Of a stretch of 64,000 nucleotides of DNA, positions 7,895 through 16,428 are shown piece by piece. A program made the position numbers and the translations under genes. Below the pieces are notes generated by a model, which saw nothing but the letters and a program-made list of their open reading frames with translations, ran no database searches and was not told the origin of the DNA. Within the stretch, counting starts at the first letter, position 1. Every line of letters begins with the position of its first letter. The stretch is from an uncultured Flavobacteriaceae bacterium (lineage in GTDB: Bacteria > Bacteroidota > Bacteroidia > Flavobacteriales > Flavobacteriaceae): assembly GCA_947502495.1 (NCBI GenBank), contig CANNAC010000008.1:91342-155341 (forward strand). Direction: 5' to 3'.

Positions 7895-8134
7895 ATGTCA
7901 AGACAAAGTATATCATTTACCAAACCGAACGACGAATGGCTGAAAGCGCAAGTGAATAAAAATGAATATTCAAGTAAAAGCGAATTAGTAAATGATTTAA
8001 TCAGACAAGCCAGAAAACAGCAAATTCAAATTGATTGGGTTAGAGCCAAACTGGATAAAGCTGAAAAAAGCGGATTTACGAGTGACAATAAAAACGAAAT
8101 TTTAGCTCAATCAAAGTCCTTATTGGATGGCTAA
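7895..8134 (+). CDS. parD: ParD-like antitoxin, ribbon-helix-helix type
   Basis: 79 residues. The N-terminal strand QSISFTKPNDEWLKAQV and the helix pair EYSSKSELVNDLIRQARKQQ match the ribbon-helix-helix domain of ParD/CC2985-type antitoxins. The C-terminal half, which would wrap the toxin, is charged and helical. It should bind its own promoter DNA and neutralise the downstream ParE-like toxin. Its stop overlaps the toxin start by 8 bases, implying coupled translation. The pair lies inside a cassette bounded by inverted GTTGGCAAC motifs. Confidence 0.85.
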   Translation: MSRQSISFTKPNDEWLKAQVNKNEYSSKSELVNDLIRQARKQQIQIDWVRAKLDKAEKSGFTSDNKNEILAQSKSLLDG

Positions 8135-8414
8135 ATACAGATTAAGTAACGAAGCTAAAAATGATTTAATACGAATTCACCATTACGGAGTTGAAAAATT
8201 CGGAATGACTCAAGCGGATAAGTATTTTGAATCACTTTTTGAATATTTTGACATTATTTCCCAAAGACCTTATTCTTTTGAATCGGCTGAATATATAAAA
8301 AAAGATTATAGACGTTGTGTTTGTGGAGCTGATAGTATCTATTTTAAAATTAATGAAGATATTATAGATATAATGGCAATTGTTGGAAGACAGGACTTGA
8401 ATGAAAAACTATAA
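8127..8414 (+). CDS. parE: ParE/RelE-superfamily toxin
   Basis: 95 residues, normal for the family. Begins with the typical YRLSNEAKNDLIRIHHYGVEKFG, has a central helix AEYFE-like segment (QADKYFESLFEYFDII) and ends with strands DSIYFKINEDIIDIMAIVGRQD, where an arginine before the terminal D-x-N pattern is characteristic. ParE toxins usually poison DNA gyrase, while related RelE toxins cut mRNA; the sequence does not decide between them. Translated with the antitoxin upstream (8-base overlap). Confidence 0.85.
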   Translation: MAKYRLSNEAKNDLIRIHHYGVEKFGMTQADKYFESLFEYFDIISQRPYSFESAEYIKKDYRRCVCGADSIYFKINEDIIDIMAIVGRQDLNEKL

Positions 8415-8430
8415 CGGAATAATAAAAACT

Positions 8431-8450
8431 GTTGCCAACATGCGTATATA
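8431..8450. repeat. Inverted half-element closing the toxin-antitoxin cassette
   Basis: GTTGCCAACATGCGTATATA is the reverse complement, with a few changes, of TATACAAACACGTTGGCAAC at 7824-7843. The two copies enclose the ParD/ParE pair. Confidence 0.6.
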
Positions 8451-8563
8451 ACCAATAAATATTCACCCACTAAAACTCCGTTAAACAACCCCACAAAAAA
8501 ACCCAAGCACTTTATTTATAATTTTTTATATTTGATGTAACGAATAATAAACCCAAATCTATT

Positions 8564-9340
8564 ATGAAAAAAATTACCTACATTTTATCTTTTTTATTAC
8601 TAACCGTTTTTACGGTTTCTAACAGTTATGGACAATGCTCCTTTGACTCTAATGATGCAGGCGTGGTTACAGATGCTAATTTTACTAGCAATTCTTCTGC
8701 TTTTTCATCTATTTCTGGAATAGGGAACAGTTGGACTGCTTGCGGTGATGGCCTACTAGACAAAATATCCCTTCTGTCCCTTAATACTGGAGATAGTGCC
8801 ACCATATCCTTACATGCTGGAGCAGGAAACGGAGGCACTTTATTAGGTTCAGCTACCGCGATAACACCAAGCGATGCAACTTCTATAAATGACCGTAATT
8901 TAGTTTTTGATTTTTCCCCATTTTCTATTTCGATTACAAATGGCGCAACGTATACATGGATAATAACTGGTGGTAATTTTACTACGAGATTAACTGATAT
9001 TGACATTTATGCAGGCGGAAGTGGATATAATGGTACAACAGCATATCCTACAAATGATTTCTTGTTTCAAGTAGATATTGCCGATGATGCTCCTTTAGGT
9101 CTAGAAGATTTTACAAGCACGGAAAAGACATTACAATTATTTCCTAATCCTGCTGTGAACTACATTCAAATTTCTGGATTAACAAAAACAGAAACCTATA
9201 CTATTTATAATATTTTAGGTGCTGTAGTTTCGCTTGGAAATATTACGAATAAAGAGCAAATGAACATCAAAAACTTAACCAATGGATTATATGTATTGAA
9301 ATTGAAAAATGGAAATGCCTTTACCTTTGTAAAGAAATAA
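8564..9340 (+). CDS. T9SS type A sorting domain protein
   Basis: 258 residues with a signal peptide (MKKITYILSFLLLTVFTVSNSYGQ), a beta-rich passenger of about 170 residues and a C-terminal Por sorting domain of about 75 residues. The sorting domain shows LFPNPAVNYIQI, YTIYNILGAVV and LTNGLYVLKLKNG, the classical signals for type IX secretion to the cell surface. The passenger (NFTSNSSAFSSISGIGNSW onwards) contains no enzyme motif I recognise and may be an adhesive or carbohydrate-facing module. A bidirectional terminator follows. Confidence 0.85.
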   Translation: MKKITYILSFLLLTVFTVSNSYGQCSFDSNDAGVVTDANFTSNSSAFSSISGIGNSWTACGDGLLDKISLLSLNTGDSATISLHAGAGNGGTLLGSATAITPSDATSINDRNLVFDFSPFSISITNGATYTWIITGGNFTTRLTDIDIYAGGSGYNGTTAYPTNDFLFQVDIADDAPLGLEDFTSTEKTLQLFPNPAVNYIQISGLTKTETYTIYNILGAVVSLGNITNKEQMNIKNLTNGLYVLKLKNGNAFTFVKK

Positions 9341-9363
9341 AAATACTTGGTGACACCAAACCA

Positions 9364-9398
9364 CAAAAAAAGCCTTCTTTTTCAAGAAGGCTTTTTTT
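9364..9398. terminator. Bidirectional intrinsic terminator
   Basis: AGCCTTCTT (9371-9379) and AAGAAGGCT (9384-9392) form a strong stem flanked by an A-run on the left and a T-run on the right, so it can end transcription from both sides. Confidence 0.85.
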
Positions 9399-9578
9399 GC
9401 GTTAAGGATGGAAGTGGCATCCTTTTTTATGTCGGTTCGAGTGATTTGTGAAGCATGAGCAAATAGTATCGAGAACAAGTAAAAAAGATACAACGGACAG
9501 CCTGACGCTACTGAGCTTAACACCTTCGCCGAAATTACAATGAAGGCTAAATAGCGAAGTAGGGTAACGCCCTAATTA
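9399..9578 (+). repeat. Interspersed repeat, copy A (GCGTTAAGGATG type)
   Basis: Begins GCGTTAAGGATGG, has CATCCTTTTTT shortly after, a variable middle, AAAAAAGAT with ACAGCCTGACGC, and ends GGGTAACGCCCTAATTATT at the stop of the outer-membrane protein gene. The ends are conserved in copies at 17843-18001 (reverse) and 60194-60291, while the middle differs in length. It fills the gap between two convergent genes. Confidence 0.75.
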
Positions 9579-12275
9579 TTATAAATTATACTTCACACTA
9601 AACACCACATAACGCGGTTGTATATAATATTCTCTATTACTCACCGAAATGTTTCCTGTGTTACTCTGGCTCAAGCTTTGCGTATCTAACAAGTTGGTTG
9701 CACCTACTTTGTATTCCCAAGAGCTATCTTTTTTCTGATAGGTTAAAGAAGCGTCTAAAAAGCCATATTTATTTAAGGAAGTTTCGGTGTTTCTAAAATC
9801 GTAATAACTGTATTCGGTAACAAAACTAAAGTCTTTTAAAATCACAGCATCCACGTTTATAAATGGTCTGTGGGTATAAAACTTGGTGTTATTATTTCCT
9901 TGATCGTTATCGTTGATGGTTAAGTCGTACCCCAATTCTACGTTTGGTGCATCTTTAAAAAAGGTGCTTACTCGAGAACCATAGGTTTGTGTAAAGCTTT
10001 TGTTTTCACTTCGGTTTCCGCCTACAAACTGGTTAAAGGTTGCCCAGCTCCAAGATCCAGAAAGGTTGGCTTTTATTTTTCCGAAACGACGTTCAAAGCG
10101 TCCACGAGCAGAAAAAGTCTCGTCTGCAAAATCGGAATTAAAAGGTGTAGAAGTGGTAATAACACTTTCGAAATCGGTGCTATTTCTTATTCCATCGATA
10201 TTTTTAGAATAGTTTAAAAACCCGAAAACATTGGTATAATTAAACATATTAAAACTAAAATACGATAGGTTTAAATTATGTGACAACGAGTTTTCTAATT
10301 CGCGATTTCCAGAAAACAGGGAACTGTAGTTATTCATAATTAAACCTTCTGCCAATTGCGTAACATCGGTAAAATTGGTTTGCATGGAATAACGCAGGTT
10401 TAGATTTTCACTCTTTTTAAGTTGTAATCTTATAGTTGCATCTGGTAAAATTCTAGCAAAACTGTTGGAGTTTGTAGTTCCGAATTGCGTATCCTTAGTA
10501 TTGTAAGCATGTGCAGAAAAACCAGGTGTTAATGTAAACTTTCCTGCTTTTAAGTTATAATGCACTCCTACATAAGCATCACTAAACGTATAATCTACAT
10601 CGTTGGTATTAGAACCGTCAACAGGTGTTGGATCATATTGAGAACCATCATCTAAAATTTGAAAGATCTCCGAATTAAACTTTTGGTTGCTATATACCAA
10701 ACCTACCGTATAATTAAGGTTACTCTTTTGGTTGAGTACATTCCAGTAATTTAATTTGGCATCCAATTTATTCGACTTTACACGTTTGTTTTGTGCAGCA
10801 TCATACGCGGTTTGTGCATCGTCATATCCTAAAACATCTGCTGTGTTAGAATAGGTTGCTTTATCTTCAATAAAGGCATTGTAAAAAGGATCTTCGTCTT
10901 GCAGTAAATGTTGTGCTTCAAAAGAAAAGATATTGTTTTCGTTTAAGGTATAGTAGTAGTTTAAATTCTGATTAATACTATATGGCGTTTGCTCTTCTAT
11001 TTGATCTACTTGCCCCAAAACAGAAGAATTGAAAAAACGATTTTGTGTTTGCTTCGATAGCCTTCCGAAGATATCATAATCCAATTGATTATTAGCATTT
11101 GGCTTATACACCGTACTTAATTTTAGTAAGCCTAAATTACTTTCTTGCTGTGTGTAATTGGTAGTCGATTCGTCTGGAATACTCAGTTCATCATCGGTAT
11201 AGGTAACTTCATTATTCTCACGAATTGCGGTTTTGGTTCCGGAGAAAATTCCAAATCCACTTAACGTTAATGCTTTATTTGGTGCATGACTAAAGTTTGC
11301 TGCAGCGAATTTAGTATCGATACTTTCAGCTTTATTATTGGTTGTATTTAAAAAACCTAAACTGTTATCCCCTAAACTAATATTGGTTCCGCTACTCTGA
11401 CTTAGGTTTCTAAAGCCTCCCGTAAAATTAAAATAGTCTCTACGTGTAAAGGCAATTTCACCGGTATTATTTAAATCCCCAATAAAATTGATACTCGTTT
11501 TTGGGCTGTAGAAAAAGAGTTTGGGTTGCACTTTATACAATCCGTCATCGCTTGCAATTCCTGCGCCAACGGTAATATCTCCAAACCAGAATTTATCTTT
11601 TCCTTCTTTCAGTTTGATATTAATCGCAATATTATCATCGTTATTGGTAACGCTACTTAATTGCCCTACTTCACTAAAGTTTTTAAGTACTTGTACTTTA
11701 TCTACGGCATTGGAAGGAATATTTTTCGCCGCTAATTTGGTATCTCCATCAAAGAAATCTTTTCCGTCTACCATGATTTTAGTAACCTTCTTTCCTTCTA
11801 CTTCAATCTCACCATCGTCTGTAATTTCAACACCTGGAAGTTTCTTTAAAACATCTTCTAGTTTTCTTTCGGTTCCAGTTTTAAAAGAATCGGCGTTATA
11901 CACAATGGTGTCCCCTTTTACGGTTACCGGCATTTCATAGACTAATTCTACTTCGTCTAGAGTATTATCGTCTTGCAAAGTGTAATCTCTAGTAAGGTCT
12001 TCTTCTTTGGTGCTAAAAAGATCTTCGGTAGTTTTCATACCAATATAACTCACTTGTATTTGGTAACTAGAATTCTTCTCTAAAGAGAGTTTATATCGTC
12101 CGGTATCATTGGTAATCCCGTAAGAATCTAATGCTTTTGTTTCTTGATTTATGGCAACAACATTGGCAAGCTCTAAAGGGTTACCAATACTATCTTTTAC
12201 TATACCTTCTACTCTAACTTGGGCAAAAGTGCTGCTTACTACTAAGCAAATTAGTAGGGTTATTATGTTTTTCAT
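9579..12275 (-). CDS. CarboxypepD_reg / outer-membrane beta-barrel receptor-like protein
   Basis: 898 residues with a signal peptide (ends in SSTFAQ). Residues about 20-105 form a CarboxypepD_reg-like domain (VRVEGIVKDSIGNPLELANV), then a TonB-plug-like region (KLEDVLKKLPGVEITDDGEI, KIMVDGKDFFDGD, IPSNAVDKVQVLKNF), then a long beta-barrel ending in an aromatic strand (YVVFSVKYNL). This matches the TonB-dependent-receptor-related outer-membrane family of Bacteroidota rather than a SusC. It is third in an operon after two GLPGLI genes, divergent from a two-component system that probably controls it. The substrate is unknown; such units often relate to metal or peptide handling. Confidence 0.85.
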   Translation of the reverse strand: MKNIITLLICLVVSSTFAQVRVEGIVKDSIGNPLELANVVAINQETKALDSYGITNDTGRYKLSLEKNSSYQIQVSYIGMKTTEDLFSTKEEDLTRDYTLQDDNTLDEVELVYEMPVTVKGDTIVYNADSFKTGTERKLEDVLKKLPGVEITDDGEIEVEGKKVTKIMVDGKDFFDGDTKLAAKNIPSNAVDKVQVLKNFSEVGQLSSVTNNDDNIAINIKLKEGKDKFWFGDITVGAGIASDDGLYKVQPKLFFYSPKTSINFIGDLNNTGEIAFTRRDYFNFTGGFRNLSQSSGTNISLGDNSLGFLNTTNNKAESIDTKFAAANFSHAPNKALTLSGFGIFSGTKTAIRENNEVTYTDDELSIPDESTTNYTQQESNLGLLKLSTVYKPNANNQLDYDIFGRLSKQTQNRFFNSSVLGQVDQIEEQTPYSINQNLNYYYTLNENNIFSFEAQHLLQDEDPFYNAFIEDKATYSNTADVLGYDDAQTAYDAAQNKRVKSNKLDAKLNYWNVLNQKSNLNYTVGLVYSNQKFNSEIFQILDDGSQYDPTPVDGSNTNDVDYTFSDAYVGVHYNLKAGKFTLTPGFSAHAYNTKDTQFGTTNSNSFARILPDATIRLQLKKSENLNLRYSMQTNFTDVTQLAEGLIMNNYSSLFSGNRELENSLSHNLNLSYFSFNMFNYTNVFGFLNYSKNIDGIRNSTDFESVITTSTPFNSDFADETFSARGRFERRFGKIKANLSGSWSWATFNQFVGGNRSENKSFTQTYGSRVSTFFKDAPNVELGYDLTINDNDQGNNNTKFYTHRPFINVDAVILKDFSFVTEYSYYDFRNTETSLNKYGFLDASLTYQKKDSSWEYKVGATNLLDTQSLSQSNTGNISVSNREYYIQPRYVVFSVKYNL

Positions 12276-12310
12276 TTGTTGATTTTTGATTGGTTTGTTT
12301 ATGGTTAAAA

Positions 12311-13210
12311 TTAGCGACCTCTTCCTGGACGTCCGCCACCACGACCACCACGACCGCCATACATTTCGCGCATTTCTTCCATCTTTTTAGTTACGGTTTC
12401 TACATACTCTTCTTTGGTAACTTCTTTCCCTTTAGAAGGCGCTTTAATGATGTCCTTTTCGGAAGGGTTTAATACTATTTTAGAACAAAGAATCGTTGTT
12501 CTATCGGCGTTAATTTCTAAGATTAAACCTGGAAGTCCCCAATATTCTCCCGGACCTTGATTTACCGGAATTTGCATCGTGTACCAAGCAGTAACTTCTA
12601 TTTCTTTTGGCACTTCTACTTCTTCCACTGGTTTATCTACACTTGTACTATCGGTTTTCTTTTCTGCAGCGTCGTTATTTCCGCCTCTTCCTCTAGGTCT
12701 GAAACTTGAAAAATCTGTTTTATCTACAGCTTTCATGGTGGTCGCTTTCATAGCCATATACTGACCAATTTGTTTGGTTTCCCCAGTCATTTTCCATTTT
12801 AATTTTGGCAACGAATCTTTAATTAAAAACTGTTTTCCAAAAAACTCTTGCCCTTGCAATAACTGATTGGTTTGTACATTTTTGTATTGTTCTCCTGCCG
12901 AAAAATTAGCTGCAAAACCACCAAAACCTCTACCTTGAGATCCTCCAGGTGCTACTAGTTGTTCTTCTTCTTTATAAATAGATTCTGCTTTATTGAAAGT
13001 CAGAATGTAACTTTTTTCTAGAAAGCTTTTCATACGTTCCATAAATGCTTTTTTTCTATCTGCAGGCATATCTGGACCACCAAAGTTTTCCATATCGATA
13101 GTCGTTTTGGATTCGTAATACGCTTTACCTTGAAAGTCTTGTTGCGCAAAAGTGTATGCACTAGAAAAAAGCGCAAAGCAGATAATAGATAGAATTTTGA
13201 ATGTTTTCAT
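12311..13210 (-). CDS. GLPGLI family protein with RGG-rich tail
   Basis: 299 residues with a signal peptide (ends AYTFAQ). The name-giving motif appears as YWGLPGLILEINADRTTI near residue 227, after AWYTMQIPVNQGPG; ILCSKIVLNP follows, as usual in TIGR01200 proteins. The C-terminus is unusual: a run of Gly and Arg (YGGRGGRGGGRPGRGR) in a protein that should be periplasmic. The family has no known biochemical function but often accompanies outer-membrane receptors, here the gene 35 bases downstream. Confidence 0.85.
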   Translation of the reverse strand: MKTFKILSIICFALFSSAYTFAQQDFQGKAYYESKTTIDMENFGGPDMPADRKKAFMERMKSFLEKSYILTFNKAESIYKEEEQLVAPGGSQGRGFGGFAANFSAGEQYKNVQTNQLLQGQEFFGKQFLIKDSLPKLKWKMTGETKQIGQYMAMKATTMKAVDKTDFSSFRPRGRGGNNDAAEKKTDSTSVDKPVEEVEVPKEIEVTAWYTMQIPVNQGPGEYWGLPGLILEINADRTTILCSKIVLNPSEKDIIKAPSKGKEVTKEEYVETVTKKMEEMREMYGGRGGRGGGRPGRGR

Positions 13211-13319
13211 TTTAAAGCGTTTGTAGTTTTTATGTATAATAATATTTTTACTGACTTTGGTAAGACATGAAAAACGACAAAACGTTTAAGCTTCAAATGT
13301 TAAAGTATTCTTAAAAAAA

Positions 13320-14126
13320 CTATCCGCCAATAAGGATAACATTGCTTCCATCCCTTTTTCTAGAATGCATACGATCCATCATTTCCTTGTTTTTCTTCTC
13401 CATAATGGCATCAAACTTTTCTTGGGAAACCACTTTTCCTTTCTCAGGTTCTTTAATTTCGATAGTTTCTTTAGGATTCATTATAATTTTAGAACATATT
13501 AAAGTGAGACTACCATCATTGATCTCTAGTATAAGTCCGGGCAAACCATGAAAATTTTGTGGCCCATTATTCACTGGAATTTGCGGTGTGTACCACGCCG
13601 TTGTTGTGCGTTCTTCTTGGACGGATTCTAAGCTTCCGTCGATAAAAGTCTTCGTTTCTACCTCTTCTGAGAACGTAGCTTTATAACAAGTATATTCACC
13701 AATACTTTTGGTTTCATTCCCTAATTTCCAGTGGTTATTATTTAGGCTGTCTTTTACCAAAAACTGTTTATTAAAAATTTCCGATTCCTCGACATACCTA
13801 TTCTCTTTTATGTTTTTATATAGCACATCGGAACTCGATTCTATCGTGATCTTAAACCCGCCAGAAGAAGGCGCAGGAGCAGCAAGTTTTTCGTTTTCTT
13901 TATAGATAGATTCGTTTCTAGTAAAGGTTAGCGTGTACTCTCTTTGCATTTGTTTTTGAAGCTGCTCTTGAATTTGCTTTTGCATCGCTTTACTCTGATT
14001 ATCATTTCCTTTTAAATCTATTTTACGATAGGATTTATAGGTTGCTACGCCTTGAAAATCTTGCGCGAATAGGCTTGTTGAAAAAACCATTAGCAGTAAA
14101 AGAATGCATGTGTTTTTAAATGTCAT
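13320..14126 (-). CDS. GLPGLI family protein
   Basis: 268 residues from the ATG at 14126, which gives a clean signal peptide (MTFKNTCILLLLMVFSTSLFAQ); the frame is open to a TTG at 14156, but that codon overlaps the likely promoter. It shows FHGLPGLILEINDGSLTL and AWYTPQIPVNNGP and is a paralogue of the next gene (tandem duplication). The region of about residues 50-60 is rich in Lys and Gln (QKQIQEQLQKQMQ). First gene of the barrel operon; divergent from the sensor kinase, with direct repeats between them. Confidence 0.85.
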   Translation of the reverse strand: MTFKNTCILLLLMVFSTSLFAQDFQGVATYKSYRKIDLKGNDNQSKAMQKQIQEQLQKQMQREYTLTFTRNESIYKENEKLAAPAPSSGGFKITIESSSDVLYKNIKENRYVEESEIFNKQFLVKDSLNNNHWKLGNETKSIGEYTCYKATFSEEVETKTFIDGSLESVQEERTTTAWYTPQIPVNNGPQNFHGLPGLILEINDGSLTLICSKIIMNPKETIEIKEPEKGKVVSQEKFDAIMEKKNKEMMDRMHSRKRDGSNVILIGG

Positions 14127-14183
14127 AACTTGTGTTTTTTGATTAATACACCGCAAATATGAAACTATAAATACCTTTTAATA

Positions 14184-14209
14184 GTTAACGAGTGTTAACT
14201 AGTGTTAAG
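14184..14209. promoter_or_regulatory. Three GTTAAC direct repeats, likely response-regulator sites
   Basis: GTTAAC at 14184-14189, GTTAAC at 14194-14199 and GTTAAG at 14204-14209 repeat with an exact 10-bp period between the divergent GLPGLI operon and the kinase gene. OmpR/PhoB-type regulators bind such helical-phase direct repeats, and one is encoded here (15711-16394). Confidence 0.6.
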
Positions 14210-14212
14210 CGA

Positions 14213-14244
14213 TTGGTTTTATAGGGTTTTTACTTATACATTTG
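14213..14244 (+). promoter_or_regulatory. Promoter of the two-component operon
   Basis: TTG (14213-14215), 21 bases, then TACATTTG (14237-14244). The kinase ATG at 14249 lies 4 bases after the -7 box, so the mRNA is probably leaderless or nearly so. The GTTAAC repeats end 4 bases before the -33 element, suggesting activation by a bound regulator. Confidence 0.6.
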
Positions 14245-14248
14245 AAAT

Positions 14249-15718
14249 ATGAATACAAAAAAATACCGTTGGATTCTATATTTAATCCTTACTACTATTG
14301 TACTAACCATAGTAGTGCAATGCTATTGGAATTATAAAAACTACCTACAAAACAAGCAGCATTTTTATAATAATGTACAAACGGGTTTAGACAATGCCCT
14401 AGATGCCTATTATGCAGATTTAGCAAAATCGAATAAGCGTATCACCTTTTTTGACAGTGAAACTAGCAACATTAATATGGACACAGAACCACATAAAAAT
14501 GCAGATTCCCTATTTCTTGTGCTTGAAAAAGAATACAAAGAAAAACTAGGCGAAGACATCACTGGATTTACGCAAATGCAAGATTCTAGTCGCGGATTTA
14601 CTTTTTTAAAAGAAGGCAATACTACCAAACAGATAAAAGTAATTTGGGATAAAAAAGAAGCCGATAGTTTAGAATTCACGAAAAACATTTCTTCCATTTA
14701 CATATCTATACTAGAAGACACATTAAACTTCTCTAAACTAAATCCTTTAGTTATAACAGAGTTACTACGAAAAGAAATAGCGATTCCGTTTACGTTAAAA
14801 CATTTTAAAAACGACAGTATTGTTAATACGTCTAGTAAAGCTATTGCTCCTATTGATTATTTAACGACAACCTCGAAATCTAAGTTTTTAAAACCGAATG
14901 AAAAAATCACAATGGCTTTCCCAAATGCCACAAGTATTATTTTAAAAGAAGGATTATTAGGCATGTTATTATCCTTCGTATTCGCCTTAGCAATAATTTC
15001 AAGCTTGTTCTATTTATTGAAAATTATTAAACATCAAAAGCAACTAGCAGAAGTAAAAAACGATTTAATAAGTAACATCACCCATGAATTTAAAACGCCA
15101 ATCGCTACCATTAGCGTTGCTTTAGAAAGCATTAAAAATTTCAATGCCAAACAAGACAAAGAGAAAACTTCCAATTATTTAAATATTTCGACCAATCAGT
15201 TAGCCAAGCTGAATACGATGGTTGAAAAATTATTAGAAACAGCAACGCTAGATAGCGAGAGTTTACAACTGGTAAAAGAAAAATATAATATTACCGATTT
15301 ACTGCAGTCGATAGTAGATAAACACCTATTGCACCTCGAGAAGAAGCGCATCCTTTTACATACAAATACAGAAGAAATCTTAGCCTTTGTAGATGTTTTT
15401 CATATAGAAAATGCCATTAATAATATTGTCGATAACGCCATTAAATACGGTGGAGATAAAATTACCATCCAATTAGAACAAAACGCAGAATCCTTTATTA
15501 TTGATGTATCCGACAACGGAAACACATTAACCAAAGCCAATAAAGAAAAGATATTTGAACAGTTTTATCGTGTTCCGAAAGGGAATATTCACAATGTAAA
15601 AGGCTTCGGAATTGGTTTGTATTACACCAAGAAAATCATTGAAAAACATAACGGAACGATTCAATTAGATCTAGAAAATAAACAAACAACCTTTAAACTA
15701 ACACTTCCTAATGCATAA
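14249..15718 (+). CDS. Sensor histidine kinase
   Basis: 489 residues. Membrane segments at about 9-25 and 235-257 enclose a ~205-residue periplasmic sensor region without a recognised fold. The HisKA motif SNITHEFKTPIA puts the phosphorylated His at H279. The ATPase domain has NAINNIVDNAIKYGG (N box), DVSDNGN (G1), KGFGIGLYYTKKI (G2). The stop overlaps the response-regulator start by 8 bases, so they are a cognate pair. Context points to control of the adjacent barrel/GLPGLI operon, as in other Bacteroidota loci of this type. The signal is unknown. Confidence 0.93.
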   Translation: MNTKKYRWILYLILTTIVLTIVVQCYWNYKNYLQNKQHFYNNVQTGLDNALDAYYADLAKSNKRITFFDSETSNINMDTEPHKNADSLFLVLEKEYKEKLGEDITGFTQMQDSSRGFTFLKEGNTTKQIKVIWDKKEADSLEFTKNISSIYISILEDTLNFSKLNPLVITELLRKEIAIPFTLKHFKNDSIVNTSSKAIAPIDYLTTTSKSKFLKPNEKITMAFPNATSIILKEGLLGMLLSFVFALAIISSLFYLLKIIKHQKQLAEVKNDLISNITHEFKTPIATISVALESIKNFNAKQDKEKTSNYLNISTNQLAKLNTMVEKLLETATLDSESLQLVKEKYNITDLLQSIVDKHLLHLEKKRILLHTNTEEILAFVDVFHIENAINNIVDNAIKYGGDKITIQLEQNAESFIIDVSDNGNTLTKANKEKIFEQFYRVPKGNIHNVKGFGIGLYYTKKIIEKHNGTIQLDLENKQTTFKLTLPNA

Positions 15719-16394
15719 ACCAATCACCATATTACTGGCGGAAGACGAACCTGCTTTAGGACAAATCATTAAAGAAAGTTTAGAGACCAGAAACTTTAAA
15801 GTATTGCTTTGCGATAATGGCGAAACAGCCTATTCTACCTACAAAAAAGAACAACCCGAACTATTAGTTTTAGACGTTATGATGCCAAAAAAAGACGGCT
15901 TCACTTTGGCAAAAGAAATTAGAACGGAAGACGATACCATTCCTATTATCTTTCTAACTGCAAAATCACAAACGCAAGATGTAGTAGAAGGCTTTACAAT
16001 TGGCGGTAATGATTATCTGAAAAAACCCTTTAGCATGGAAGAACTTATTGTTCGAATTCATAATCTAATCGACAGAACCAAAGTTCAGCAAACAGCCGAC
16101 ATACTTCACCTTGGCGATTTTACATTTCACTTCCCAAAGCAAACACTACAATACAAAACCGAAACTGCGGTGCAACTCACCCATCGAGAAGCACATTTGC
16201 TATTTCATCTCTTAAAAAACAAAAACAAAGTATTAGACAGATCCTTAATACTAAATAAACTTTGGGGAAATGATGATTTCTTTAATGCCAGAAGCATGGA
16301 TGTTTTTATTAGCAAGCTCCGAAAAAAGCTAAAACAAGACAGTACATTACAAATAATAAATGTGAGAGGCTTCGGTTATAAATTAATTTGCTAA
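15711..16394 (+). CDS. Response regulator, OmpR/PhoB family
   Basis: 227 residues. The receiver domain has acidic residues at 11-12, the phosphoacceptor D55 (LVLDVMMP), T83 (IFLTAKS) and K105 (KKPFS). The C-terminal winged helix (about 130-227) shows LTHREAHLLFHLLKNKNKVLDR and ARSMDVFISKLRKKL, typical of OmpR-type DNA binding. Translationally coupled to the kinase. It likely binds the GTTAAC repeats at 14184-14209 and acts on the divergent operon and on its own promoter. Confidence 0.93.
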   Translation: MHKPITILLAEDEPALGQIIKESLETRNFKVLLCDNGETAYSTYKKEQPELLVLDVMMPKKDGFTLAKEIRTEDDTIPIIFLTAKSQTQDVVEGFTIGGNDYLKKPFSMEELIVRIHNLIDRTKVQQTADILHLGDFTFHFPKQTLQYKTETAVQLTHREAHLLFHLLKNKNKVLDRSLILNKLWGNDDFFNARSMDVFISKLRKKLKQDSTLQIINVRGFGYKLIC

Positions 16395-16428
16395 AAAGTG
16401 GTTCAATTTTTGTACTTTTCGTTTTCCT

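Noticed and set aside
6811..8450. Canonical integron attC sites
   Set aside because: The palindromes are long and imperfect as in attC, but the ends do not match RYYYAAC/GTTRRRY and no integrase is in the window, so only attC-like is claimed.
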